Origin: an uncultured Clostridia bacterium
Lineage (GTDB): Bacteria > Bacillota > Clostridia > Christensenellales > UBA1242
Length of the DNA: 64,000 nucleotides
Direction of reading: 5' to 3'
Assembly: GCA_930971385.1 (NCBI GenBank)
Contig: CAKNGB010000004.1
Coordinates: 29,921-93,920 of the forward strand
Shown here in pieces: positions 45,754-56,800 of this stretch. The notes beneath the pieces were generated by a model that saw only the letters and a program-made list of their open reading frames with translations, did not search any database and was not told the origin of the DNA. The first letter of the stretch is position 1. Every line of letters starts with the position of its first letter. The position numbers were made by a program, and so were the translations under genes.

Positions 45754-48700
45754 ATGAACACTAAAAAAAGAACAGCAATTTATAAAGCTTTGGCTATCAC
45801 ATTCGCACTTCTTTTCACAGTGCTTTTCTTGCCAGTTGGTCAAATCCATGCCTATGCTTTAATTGCACAAAACTACACTAATTATTCCTACATCACAATC
45901 GGGGAAGAGGGAGAGGTTAAAAACACCATCTACACTGGAAACACCTACACCATTCCTCGTGCATATATCGGTGGAAATACCAATTATTCAATCGGCGAAG
46001 GAAATATCGCAGAAGGTGGTAGTGGTGAAAGTTTTAATGATAACAGCACCGATGTGACAATTCGTTCTTCCAAAATCACCGTCACATACGGCTCTCCAAC
46101 AATTGTTGAGGGGGAATATGTTAATGGTGTTGAAGTGGATGTGACTGAAACACCAGAAGATAGTGAAGGAGGCTACGGCACTTTTGTTGCAAATAACATT
46201 GGAACATACACCATCACTTATTCTTATACCTACACCGTTGGTTCTGGTGATGACGCTAAAACCTACACTAACTACTATGATATGAAAGTGGAAAGTTCAG
46301 TGACAAGCGCGTCAATGGAACTTGACAACAACAGCGTTAATGTTCTTCCAGACCTTATCGACCTTTCACTTATAAGCACCACAGAAAATGGTGTTAGAAC
46401 TTTCACTAAGGAAGAAATTCCTCTTCCACTTCCAACTATCTATGACGAGGATGGCGAGGAAGTTGAAAATTATGAAATCTTACTTGAAGAGCCAACTGAG
46501 GACGCTCCAACTGACTATTTACTTGTCAGCGTCACAGGTGGTGTTAACGCAAGCGACTTAAATGCTGGCGAAACAAAATATTTAAGAATGAATGGCGACG
46601 ATGTTGTGATTGACACTGATGTGTTTAATGACCCAAGTTTTGAGGAATCATTCTCTAACTACACCATTAAATATGCATACTATCACCAAGGTCAATTCAT
46701 CATCTCAACAACAAGAACTTTCAGCACTCGCGACACTTATTATGAAAATTATAATCAAAATAACTTAACTCTTCGCACTTCTTCCACGCTCACAACTTCT
46801 GCTCAACCAGGTGTGGAACAAACCATTCCAGGTGTTACTGTGACCACAAACAACAATGTTAACCACAGCGACGAGGAAGTTGCTGTTCATTACACTGTTA
46901 AGGTTAGATATAGAGCAAGTGGTAGCGGAAGTTATGCCGACCTTGACCAAAGCATATATAATGCTGATCCAGAAAACAAGGTGCTTAATGATGATGGAAC
47001 TTTGATTGACCCAACAAAATTCACTCCACTTCAAGAAGGAACCTACACATTCATCTACACTGCAACCGATTTCTATGGAAATGTTGTTGCAAGTGAGGAA
47101 GGAACTTATGTTTGGAGAAACATTGAAGACACCACCGATCCAACACCAGTGATCTATGATGCTTCTGTTCGTGAAGGCGATATTCCAACCTATGAAAATG
47201 CAGATCACAAACTCAAAACTCAAGCAAGACCAAACGGCGTGATTGTTTATGCAGTTGGCATCGACGATAACCTTTCAAAATCGGACGACAGCGATGTTAA
47301 CCTTAAACGCGAAGTTTACACTGGCGACACAGAAAGACTTTTCACAATTGAAAATTATGATGAATACAACTTAATTTTCAACTATCGCGCATCATCCGAC
47401 CTTGAAGATTTTGAACATAATGCATATCAAAACTTTATCGACAACAACTACCTTATAAGAAAAGCACTTGGCGAAACTTCAATTGGAAGCGACGCTGAAA
47501 TGCTTACATGGCTTAAAGGCACAGAGGCATACTTAATTGTTGTTGATAACGCAAACTACACACACATCTATAACTACTTCACAACTGAAATCAACGCAAT
47601 CGACACTTCAATCACAGATGCTTCATCTTTCCTAAATTTTGCTAAGAATGAAGCAAATATGCAAAAACTTATTGGCGCAGGATTTGCTTATGTTGACAGC
47701 GATTCCATCTTCGGCGCAAATCAAGCAAACGGCGGATACAACACAACTTCTTACACAATTAGATATTATGCAGAAGACTCAGCAGGCAACTCCGCATACA
47801 TTTCAAGAAGCATGAGTTTCAACTCAACAACCGAGGACACTGTTCCACCAACACTAACAATGTCCACAATTTTCCAAGATATCTATCTTGGTGAAGACGA
47901 AGTGACTTTCTCATATCCAACTGCATCCGATGAAGTTGACTCTTCTTCAAGAATGAAAGTTTACACTTATTATCGTTTCTTGAATGGTGACACTCCAATC
48001 ACAAATCTTACCGACGCTGACGGAAACAAATCCGACAAAGACCTTGATGATGAAGGCGTTTGGGCAGATGTTGTAAACCAAGCAAACAGAAACGAAAACG
48101 GCGCATTATTCTCAACTGAATATGCAGGATATCGCACAGACGGAAACGATGGATATTTTGATGTAACAAACACAGAGGAAGATTCCTACACAATTGATTT
48201 GTCACTTGCACCAAATGCCAACAAAGTTCAAATCTTCGCTTTTGTATATGACGACTATGGTAATGTTGGCGTTATCGGACGCGAATTTGCAGTTTCAAAT
48301 GTAAATGACCAATCAAAGCCAACTTTTGTAAACGTTGAAGTTGACGACACAAACACATCTTTCCAACAAGGCGCATCAATCACTCTTCCAACTATCAATG
48401 TTCAAGACGATTATGTTAACTATATGACCTACAACATCAGCGTTTCTCATGTTGATAATGGCACAAGAACATCAATCACAAGCCCAACTGATTCCACTCA
48501 ATCAAGAAACACTAACAGATATTCATATGCTGTTAATGGCGGAACATTCACTGCTCCATTTGCTGGAACTTACAACGTGGCAATCGAACTTAAAGACAGC
48601 GGAAACAACAGAATTGTTGTGTTCACAAACTATGAAACGTCAGTTAGACCAATCGTTCAAGAACCACAAATCAGCACTTCACTCACAAATCAAACAGTTG

Positions 48701-50118
48701 AACTTGACGAAAACCCAGTGATTAACATTCCAACTCCAAAGATTGAGTATTCCATCGAAAATTCAATCGACTACGACAGTTATATCAATGGAAATTACGC
48801 AGAAGGTGACGACGAATTCAGTTATGTTCTTCGCGGAGTTGACGCAAACGGAAATGCCACAAATTACAGTGTTGGCGAAGGACAAATCAATTCTTTCAAA
48901 CCTGAAAGAGTGGGCGAATACACATTTAAATATGAAGTTCGTTTCACAGCTTATAACCCAGCAGTTTTAGAATATAATGCTGGCACATACACACCAGGAA
49001 CACCAAGTGGCGAATTTGGCCTTGACTACTACACACTCGCTGGCAACGAAAATGTTAGAATTGTTATTGTTGATGAAAACACATACAGAGTTCAATACAA
49101 CAGCAACACCTATACTGTTTCTCTTGCTGAAAATGGTGATGTAACAGTCACACCAGACGGCGAGGCAACTGCAACAGATCTCGACAGTGTTGTTGACTTA
49201 GACAACCTCTTCACAGATTTAAGATATTATAATCTCACAAGCCAAAACTACACAATCATTGTTGAAGACACAACTGCTCCAGTGCTTGCATCCTACAACT
49301 ACCCAGTTTCTCTTTCAGCAGAAGAGGTAAATTCTGCTGATGGCGCAACTTTAAAAATTCAAGGCATTAAAGCAACTGACAGAAGTGGAATTGACTATGA
49401 ATCTTCAAGCGTTCAAGTTAGAATTGAGTATAGAACCGATGAGGGAACACAAACTTCAACTTATGAAAACTTATCAACTCTTGAAGAGAAAATGAATGGT
49501 AAGGAAATCACAGTTAGAAGAAACGGCACAATCTATATCACCTACACCGTGTTTGATAAAGCTGGAAACTCCACAGAAGGTGATGAAATCACAATTCAAG
49601 CAGGCGACATCACTGCTCCAACAATCGAAATTGAAGGCGAAGAAGATGATTTCATCAATGTTAGTGAAGGATATACCTTAGCTTCAATTCAAAGCAATGA
49701 TAACTTGTTCAGAATTGATCTTTCAAAAATCAGAATCGACAATGGAAACGGAGCAAAAACTCCAGCTGAAATTGAAGAGGAAGGCGTTATTGTTAGATAC
49801 GAACTTGTAAACAGCGGAACAACAAGTGGAGATAATAATGATGGAGTTATCGACCCAATTTCTGAAAGCGATAATGAACTTGTTTATGAAATCAATGAAG
49901 TTGGCGAATACACTTTCACAATCACAGTTCAAGACGAACATAACAACATCGACACAAGAGATTTCACATTCTCAATTCACGATGAAGAAACTGATCCTAA
50001 TGCAGTTTACCAAATCGTTGGAATCATCTTAATTGTAATTTCTGTTTTAGTTCTTGTTGGTGTTATTGTTTACTTTGTTGTTTCAAAAGTTAAACTCGAC
50101 AAAGAATTGAAAAAATAA
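45754..50118 (+). CDS. Secreted, membrane-anchored Ig-like repeat protein, 1,454 residues
   Basis: Starts with a classical signal peptide (basic MNTKKR, a hydrophobic core to about residue 30, cleavage probably near HAYA). The body is a string of bacterial Ig-like modules, often opened by DTTAP/DTTDP/DTVPP-type junctions (for example VEDTTAPVL and GDITAPTIE). One transmembrane helix (about 1420-1445) and a short Lys-rich tail end the protein; no LPXTG. It is a cell-surface protein with adhesive or structural role by analogy. Two-thirds of its residues are polar with many Asn, Thr, Asp and Tyr. TTAGGAG precedes the ATG. Confidence 0.9.
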   Translation: MNTKKRTAIYKALAITFALLFTVLFLPVGQIHAYALIAQNYTNYSYITIGEEGEVKNTIYTGNTYTIPRAYIGGNTNYSIGEGNIAEGGSGESFNDNSTDVTIRSSKITVTYGSPTIVEGEYVNGVEVDVTETPEDSEGGYGTFVANNIGTYTITYSYTYTVGSGDDAKTYTNYYDMKVESSVTSASMELDNNSVNVLPDLIDLSLISTTENGVRTFTKEEIPLPLPTIYDEDGEEVENYEILLEEPTEDAPTDYLLVSVTGGVNASDLNAGETKYLRMNGDDVVIDTDVFNDPSFEESFSNYTIKYAYYHQGQFIISTTRTFSTRDTYYENYNQNNLTLRTSSTLTTSAQPGVEQTIPGVTVTTNNNVNHSDEEVAVHYTVKVRYRASGSGSYADLDQSIYNADPENKVLNDDGTLIDPTKFTPLQEGTYTFIYTATDFYGNVVASEEGTYVWRNIEDTTDPTPVIYDASVREGDIPTYENADHKLKTQARPNGVIVYAVGIDDNLSKSDDSDVNLKREVYTGDTERLFTIENYDEYNLIFNYRASSDLEDFEHNAYQNFIDNNYLIRKALGETSIGSDAEMLTWLKGTEAYLIVVDNANYTHIYNYFTTEINAIDTSITDASSFLNFAKNEANMQKLIGAGFAYVDSDSIFGANQANGGYNTTSYTIRYYAEDSAGNSAYISRSMSFNSTTEDTVPPTLTMSTIFQDIYLGEDEVTFSYPTASDEVDSSSRMKVYTYYRFLNGDTPITNLTDADGNKSDKDLDDEGVWADVVNQANRNENGALFSTEYAGYRTDGNDGYFDVTNTEEDSYTIDLSLAPNANKVQIFAFVYDDYGNVGVIGREFAVSNVNDQSKPTFVNVEVDDTNTSFQQGASITLPTINVQDDYVNYMTYNISVSHVDNGTRTSITSPTDSTQSRNTNRYSYAVNGGTFTAPFAGTYNVAIELKDSGNNRIVVFTNYETSVRPIVQEPQISTSLTNQTVELDENPVINIPTPKIEYSIENSIDYDSYINGNYAEGDDEFSYVLRGVDANGNATNYSVGEGQINSFKPERVGEYTFKYEVRFTAYNPAVLEYNAGTYTPGTPSGEFGLDYYTLAGNENVRIVIVDENTYRVQYNSNTYTVSLAENGDVTVTPDGEATATDLDSVVDLDNLFTDLRYYNLTSQNYTIIVEDTTAPVLASYNYPVSLSAEEVNSADGATLKIQGIKATDRSGIDYESSSVQVRIEYRTDEGTQTSTYENLSTLEEKMNGKEITVRRNGTIYITYTVFDKAGNSTEGDEITIQAGDITAPTIEIEGEEDDFINVSEGYTLASIQSNDNLFRIDLSKIRIDNGNGAKTPAEIEEEGVIVRYELVNSGTTSGDNNDGVIDPISESDNELVYEINEVGEYTFTITVQDEHNNIDTRDFTFSIHDEETDPNAVYQIVGIILIVISVLVLVGVIVYFVVSKVKLDKELKK

Positions 50119-50196
50119 TTAAAAAAAATAGGACTTGTGAAATGAACCCCATTTTTGCACCACAAAAATAAAAAAGGGATTACTTTAAATTTAATA

Positions 50197-50230
50197 CCTC
50201 TTATGGTATAATTACCATAGGAGGTTTTTT
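50197..50230 (+). promoter_or_regulatory. Perfect hairpin with T tract at left edge of the IS relic
   Basis: CCTCTTATGGTA (50197-50208) / TACCATAGGAGG (50213-50224), one G-T pair, loop TAAT, then TTTTTT. The 3' arm holds an AGGAGG sequence and the centre reads TATAAT. It can terminate incoming transcription and hide the ribosome binding site, as described for the left end of IS200. Confidence 0.65.
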
Positions 50231-50269
50231 CTTTATTGTTTGAAAAAACCACCAGATAGTCTGGTGGTT

Positions 50270-50676
50270 CCGTGGAGGTTTACCGATGAACAAATCATAG
50301 AAGCAGAGGCGTGTCCAGATCACATACATATGCTTGTGGCAATCCCGCCTAAATATAGTGTAGCTGGGTTTATGGGATATTTAAAGGGCAAAAGTAGCGT
50401 TTTGATATGTGCAAAATACGCCAACATGAAATTCAAATATAGGAATAGAGAATTTTGGTGTAGGGGATATTACGTGGATACAGTAGGTAAAAATACTAAA
50501 AAAATCAAAGATTACATCGCAAATCAGTTAGCAGAAGATAAACGTATGGAACAGATGACGGTGTAGGTAAAAATACTAAAAAAATCAAAGATTACATCGC
50601 AAATCAGTTAGCAGAAGATAAACGTATGGAACAGATGACGGTGTATGAATTGGTAGATCCGTTTAGTAAAAAATAA
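50270..50676 (+). pseudogene. IS200-type transposase TnpA, truncated and frame-shifted
   Basis: From about 50285 the frame encodes EAEACPDHIHMLVAIPPKYSVAGFMGYLKGKSS ... FWCRGYYVDTVG, the HUH transposase core with its His-X-His. The first roughly 50 residues of a normal TnpA (about 150) are missing, replaced by the hairpin region. The catalytic Tyr motif YIANQ lies within an 80-base segment that is repeated head to tail (50483-50562 and 50563-50642). As 80 is not a multiple of three, the first copy ends at a stop at 50566; the original C terminus (YELVDPFSKK) is read only after the second copy. The protein is almost surely inactive. Confidence 0.85.
50483..50642 (+). repeat. 80-base tandem duplication inside tnpA
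   Basis: Two identical 80-base copies, each beginning GTAGGTAAAAATAC or equivalent, with GTA also following the second copy as the probable recombination microhomology. Identity of the copies implies a recent event. Confidence 0.9.
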
Positions 50677-50781
50677 TTTGCGATGATGCGACCGTGCCGG
50701 CAGGCTACTTAAACACGATTTCGTGTCGCAAAGAACAGAGGGGTTTACCCTCAGATGAAAAACCACTAGTTATACTAGTGG
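50677..50781 (+). other. Structured 3' tail of the IS relic
   Basis: After the tnpA stop come nested palindromes: TTTGCG/CGCAAA (50677-50732) enclosing ACACGA/TCGTGT, then GAGGG/CCCTC (50738-50752), then the right-end hairpin (50763-50781). It may be the single-strand recognition structure of the element or a small RNA; neither is shown. Confidence 0.5.
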
Positions 50782-50785
50782 ATTT

Positions 50786-50869
50786 TTCTTTAGGCACGCA
50801 AGAATAATACTAATGAAATGAGTATATTCTTTAGGCACGCAAGAAATACGAATGAAATGAGTATTTCTT
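50786..50869. repeat. Palindromic tandem repeat (TTCTT-L1-AAGAA-L2) x2 + TTCTT
   Basis: Two units of 41 and about 39 bases. Each has TTCTT, the nine-base TAGGCACGC, AAGAA(T/A)..ATAC, the eleven-base (T/G)AATGAAATGA, and GTAT. The blocks allow alternating hairpins. The last stem (841-849 with 861-869) overlaps the stop codon of the convergent surface gene and may act as its terminator. Confidence 0.75.
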
Positions 50870-53800
50870 ATTTAACCTTAATTCTCTTTCTAAGTTTGAT
50901 TATTAAGATTATAACCACAACTAAAACCACAACGGAAACAACAATGGCAATTATGGTTGATGCGTTGAATGGCTCTTCTTTAACAACTTTGAAACTATAC
51001 ATAAGTCCACGCGAGGAAACAATTTGCACAAGGTAGGTGTTTGTTCTGTCGAGCGTGTATGTTTGAACGCCAGAATTTGTTGTTGTTTCGTTGACATCAA
51101 AGGAGTATTGTGTTGTTAGTTCACCATTATTGTTGTAGTAAACGATTTGCAAGGTGCTTTCGCCGTATTCATCATAGATGTTGGATGGATTGAAAGTGAT
51201 AGTGATTGGATCGGTTGAACCAGAGCCTGCAGGAATTGATGAAGCGATTAAATTTTCCGTTCCCACTTGAATTATCACTTTGAAAGTCCAACTTGTGCGT
51301 GTGTTTTCGCTGGAATACAATTTCTCATTTGAGTTAACTGTGATGTAATACACTCCAGGGCCAGTTCTTTCATCATAGTTAGAGATGTTGAGTTCAGTTA
51401 AGTAAACCTCTTGGTCAACAACGATAGTTGCTAGGTCCAAAGTGCTGACAAAGGTGTCGGTGACATCAACATTATCTTTAATAATTCTTTCAATGTAGTA
51501 ATTTGAATATTTGCTCATGATGTAAGAATAACGGTATTCATTAGGGCTGGCGATGGTGAAAGAGTAGGTTTTATATTTGATGAGTGCGCCATCTCGGCTG
51601 GAAGTTGCTTGGAAGGTGACTGTGTAATATCCAGGGTCTGTGAACACATAATTTCCGTCAATTGGAGATATTTCATAAGCTTCACCATTTAAGGTTGCTG
51701 TTAAACTTACGCCAGCAGGCGAGTATACATTTGAAACTGCTGTGTCAAGAGTTAAGGTGACTTGGCTGTTGTAAGTTGCTCTGTCGATTGGCTCAGTCGT
51801 TTCAAGTTGTTGAGTCAGTGGATTTGTGTAAGTTAAACTGAATGGAATATCAACAAGGAATGTCAAAGTTAACGAATCGGTTTGCAAAGCGTTTCCGAAC
51901 GACTGAACATTTCCCGCGGTGTCTGTGAAAGTGATGCGATATTGCCCAGAGCGTGTTAAATATGTGTAGAAATATTCTGTTCCATTATCTGTTCTGCTGT
52001 AAACTGTTGGTTCTAAGGCAATTCCGTTCTTTGTGACATGAATGGAAATGGTGTTTTGCTCAATTCCATAGTATTTCGACCATTGCAGTTGAAGCCTGTT
52101 TACTGTGGAAGTTTCGTTTGCGATGAATTCAAAACTTGTCATATTCACAAGGTTTTGGCTTCGATTGATAACACCTGCTGAGTTATAAGTGTAGAATTCA
52201 TCCACAAATTGATTTGTGGCCTCCATGAAAGTGATGGCAATGGTTGTGCTGAAGCGTGGAATGTTCAAAGAAGTGTTAGTGTTATTGTCAAACGCTTGAG
52301 TGTTGGAGATTGTGTAGATATATGTTCTTATCGAGCCGTCTTGATTGTCGAGATAATAATTTTCTTCCTCAGCAATGATTTGAAGTTCGGTGTTTGTGAT
52401 GATATCGAAAATTTCGTTGTTATTTCGTTCGGAGTAGTGAATGTTGACGGTGTAGTGATTTGCATATTGAACTGTTGTTCCAGTTGTTGCTGTTTCAGCA
52501 GTGTAGGTGTTTCCAGACTTATTCACAACTCTTGAACCGCCATTTTCATCGTAAACAACAAGATAATACGCTGTGCTTAAATTAGAGGATAAAGTTAAGG
52601 TGTATGTCTGATTTGTTGGGATAGTTCCAAAGATGTATTCTGCGCCTGCAAGTTGGTTATAGTAGCCACGGTCTGCGATAACCTCCATATCATACCAAAT
52701 TCGGATATAATAGGTTATTTGTTCAGTGCCGTCAGGACATTCAATTTGTGTTCCGTTTGCCACTTCCACCCAGTTTTGATTGTCGGTGCTTAAATACACT
52801 TTAACTGGAAGGAAGGTGGCGTTTGAAACATTGTAGTAAAGATTAACGCGAGAGTAGTAGTTTACTGCCTCATTATCAATTCCTAAAACATCGTTTGTGA
52901 CATTTCTGCCATTTGAAACTAAATGGAAAGTGCCAGAAGTGTTATTTGTGGAAGATGTGTTTGCAATTGGAAGCTGGTTATTTATGATGAAATAAACAGA
53001 CTTGATGAATTGTTGTTGACCATTTGTTCCAATGTTTGTGTCGTAAACGTCTATGCGGTAGAAATAATTGTAGTCATTTTCACTTCTTTCAAAGATATAT
53101 GCTCTTATTGGAAGGTTTTCCATAAATGTGTAGTCGTTCGTGTCTGCATTAGTCCAATAAGCATCGTTTGTTCTTTCATTTGCGTCAAGAATGTTGCCCT
53201 CGAACCTAAAGATGTTAAGCTGATATTTATTAGAGTTGTAGGTGTAAACGAAACCATTTGCTGTGATGTATGTTAGGTTGTTGTCGAGATAGAAGGAGTA
53301 TAGCGTGTTGCCCAAGGTGTCTATCTCATTATAGTCTGTGGTTTCTTGATAGAGGTGTATTTCGCGATATAGATTGCCGTAGTTATCATAGAACTCATAA
53401 ATAATTCTTGTGTTTGGCTGAATAACAACATTGCTGTTAAATTCAAACACAACATTACCATTTGTTTCAGACACAGAGATGTAGGAGTTATTTGACCATC
53501 CATCAACATATCCAAGCGGGCTTGATGATTCATAGTAAACGGTTTCTGTTGAGCCTTGCACGCCGACTGTTGCAGGTGTGTAGATTCTCATGCTTTCAAC
53601 ATAGGTGCTTGCCGTTTGTGTGCTTTCAAGAAGAGTGGTGGTAGGTTGAGAAATTGAAATATATTCTCGTGTTGAAACGGTGGAAGTTGAGGAACTTAGC
53701 AATGTGTTTCTGGTGTTGATATAGAAAGTGTTTGTGCTGTTTAAATTGCTGTCGTAGAAAGTTATCGAATTTTTGTATGCCGTGTTCAAACTGCCGTCGA

Positions 53801-56800
53801 TTATCGAAGAAAGGTCCACTTCCACCAAGTTTCCTTCCTGAATTTGATAAATTAGCCCTTCATCTGTCCAAGGTGTCATGAGATAGTAAGAATTTAAGTT
53901 TGTTCCACTTTCTCTAACGCGCGAAACTGAGAAGATTGCCCATTCGTTTCCAAAATAGTTAAGGTCAGTTAATATTAGACCTGGCTCGCTGTAGATGTTT
54001 AGGCGAGGCGAATGGTTTTGAGTGCTTATAACTGTGTTATAGTCTGCCTTAGTGAAACTTAGTGTTTCAGTTGTGTTATTTTCCGCTGGAACGGTGTAGG
54101 TTATAAGGTTGAAATTTTCTGATTCTTCATTGGTGTCTGTGTAGTCAACCACGAACACGGAGTAGATGGTTAAGTTGCCAGCAAGGTCGGTTTCCACAAT
54201 TTCATAGTAGGTGTTAGGATTAAAGGTTGAGGAGGAAGAAACAAGGGTGTATCTTGTTGAAATGAAGTTGTCTGGGCTTGTTTCAAAACTGCTGTTTGAA
54301 AGGTTATATTTATCTTCCACTTCGCGATAGTAAATCTGAGAAGATTCGCTTGCATTGGTTCTTATAAGTGTGTTTATGTAATCTTCTGTCACATTGTAAG
54401 AGAAATATCTAAATGTTCCAGAAATATTGGAAATGTTATATGCAGTTTGATCATCTTCGGAAACGATGTTGTTTTGAGTGACATCATAGCGAAGTCTTAA
54501 ATCTTCATATGAGATAAGGTCTGGAGAGTAAGTGTTGTTGATAACGCCGTTCACAAGATTAGAAATGTTTGTTTCTGGTGCTTCAGTGTCGATGTAAATG
54601 CGTTTGGTCACAGTGCTGTAGTATTCGCTGTTATGATTTTCAAATTGCATGGTGATGTCGATATAACTTCCGTTTTGATAGAAAGAGTATGCATCGTTTC
54701 CAAGTGCACCAGAGTTGGTGAAGTCTAGAGTTGCGGTGTAAGTGCTTGTGCTGGATGAAACACTGCTAAATAGTGTGGAAGCGTTTGTTTGTTGAGAGAC
54801 TGAGCCTTGACCACCAATGGAATAGGAAATAAAAATGTTGTTTTGGTCAATTTCTGCGGAGTATTGATCTCTGGCTCTTGCCCAAGAGATGTTGATAATT
54901 CTTTGGTTGGTGTAGTAGGTTTCAATTCCTCCAACCATTTGCGAGTTCAATGCTCGTCCGCCAGTTGTGCTTGCTGTGAAATCTGGGAGAGAGCCTGTGA
55001 TTGTGAAAGTGAACATTGTGCTTTGATAGAAACTTTCATTATTAATTCCAACATCGCCATAGCCTTGATAGATGATAACTGTGTAAACGCCTTCCTCGGT
55101 GAGTGCTGGCATGACATTTCCAGATGAATCATAGAAAATTAGATATCCGCCTTCTGTTGTTTCTGAATTTTTTGGGTCAATGTTGTTCCAATCTTTTGAA
55201 GAGATATAAAGCGGGATGGAGGTGCTGTTTTGATAATCTTTATAGATTTCTGCATACAAAAGATATTCTTCAATTTCAAAACCAACTTTTCCTTGCTCGA
55301 TGCCGTTAACTGTTCCCATTTCATAGAAGTTTTGTTCGTCGGAAGTGTGAACTTCATTTGCATATCCACTAGGTCTAAATTCATTTTGCAAAACATATTG
55401 CGTGTATTTATATTTTGGCACATAGATGTTCACAGGAAGTTTGTTTGTGGAAAGAATGGAGTTAAGGCTGTTTGTGCTGTTGCTTAATGTGACGCTGTCA
55501 GTTGAGCCTTCGGAGGCATTTGGGAAATTGACAACAAGGCTGGCATCTGTTCCACTGTCATACATCGAAACGAAAATTTCGCCACCGACCAAACTTTCAA
55601 CATGAGTGTGTCCAGTGTCATCTTCAATGGTCACAGGGCTTGTGATAACATCATTTCTGTCCACAATAAGCACAAAGGTACGAGAATAATAATCATGCTC
55701 GTTGATTTCAAACCCTTCATCCGTGCGATAGGTTCTTGTGATAACATATTTGCCTTCACTTGTCACACCAAGTTCATCGACACGCAGGTTATTTGTTAAT
55801 GTTTCTGTGTTAATTCCGTCGCGTTCATAGTTATATAGTTCGGTGGAGTTTGTAATTTCCTTGGCAAGTTCACGGTAATAGTAAGTGACGCCCTTTACCT
55901 CTTGTTCTTTCATTTCATATGCGTAATAGTCCATTGTCACCTTATCAACTTGCACTGTTCCTTCTTCAATCACGGTTGGAATATAAGAAACATAGATAAC
56001 ATCGTTTGAGAAGTTGACAGGAGAAAGGTATGTGGTTAAAGTTCTTAAATCTGGGTTATCTTCAACATTTCCAGTGGAAGTGGTGTTGCTTGAAAGGGCT
56101 TCCTCGCCATAATAAATTCTAAATTCCGAGTCGTCATGGCTGACAATTATGTTTTGACGAGCGCTGTAATGTGCGGTGTATTGGATAAGTGCATTTTCTC
56201 CGCCAGTTTCATATTCTGTGTTTGACAAATCGCGGATAAGCACGCGGTAAGTGTATTCTTGACCGCCTTGAACAGCCAAATACACTGAATATGTGCCTGA
56301 AACTTGCTGATAGTCATCAGAAGTCAAACTTGCAGTCTGCCAAGAGATGTCGTCAATGCCGATTGTTAAATATTTTTTCTCGGTTGGTGCGTCAAGGAAG
56401 GAGCAGTTTATGTATTGCACATATTGCGAGGCATAAAGGGTGTTATAAAATTCCTTAAACAAATCAACAGAGGTGTTGCCATTATAGTCTTTATAAACAT
56501 CATATCTATTTAAATCGCTTGCCGTGATATTTTCAAGGTCTTCTTCCGACAAGATGCTGTTAAACTCATAGGTCTCAAAATTTGTGAGTGTTAAGGCTTT
56601 ATATTCGCCCCACCAAAGAGTTGATGATTCCGAAATAAAGTGTGTTGTTGGAATTAAGGAATAAACATTGTTGGTTTCCAAAGCAAAGATAGGGGAGGTG
56701 GTGTCAACAATAAAGAATTCAATGGTGTGATTGCCTGCAGAGTCATAGACATCAAAAACATACAAGCCGGCATTGGAAAGCACATAATTACTGCTGATCG

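Larger units (their letters stand above)
50240..50790 (+). mobile_element. Degenerate IS200/IS605-type element
   Basis: A short element with a broken TnpA gene flanked by subterminal hairpins that share sequence: AACCACCAGA/TCTGGTGGTT (50247-50269) on the left and CCACTAGT/ACTAGTGG (50763-50781) on the right. No terminal inverted repeats of DDE type and no TnpB are present. The limits are approximate. It lies between two convergent surface protein genes. Confidence 0.65.

Noticed and set aside
45754..50118. Sortase-anchored (LPXTG) surface protein
   Set aside because: No LPXTG or similar motif before the C-terminal helix in this or the other two large proteins.
50786..50869. Short CRISPR array
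   Set aside because: Only two units, spacers are themselves repeated, and no cas genes are present.
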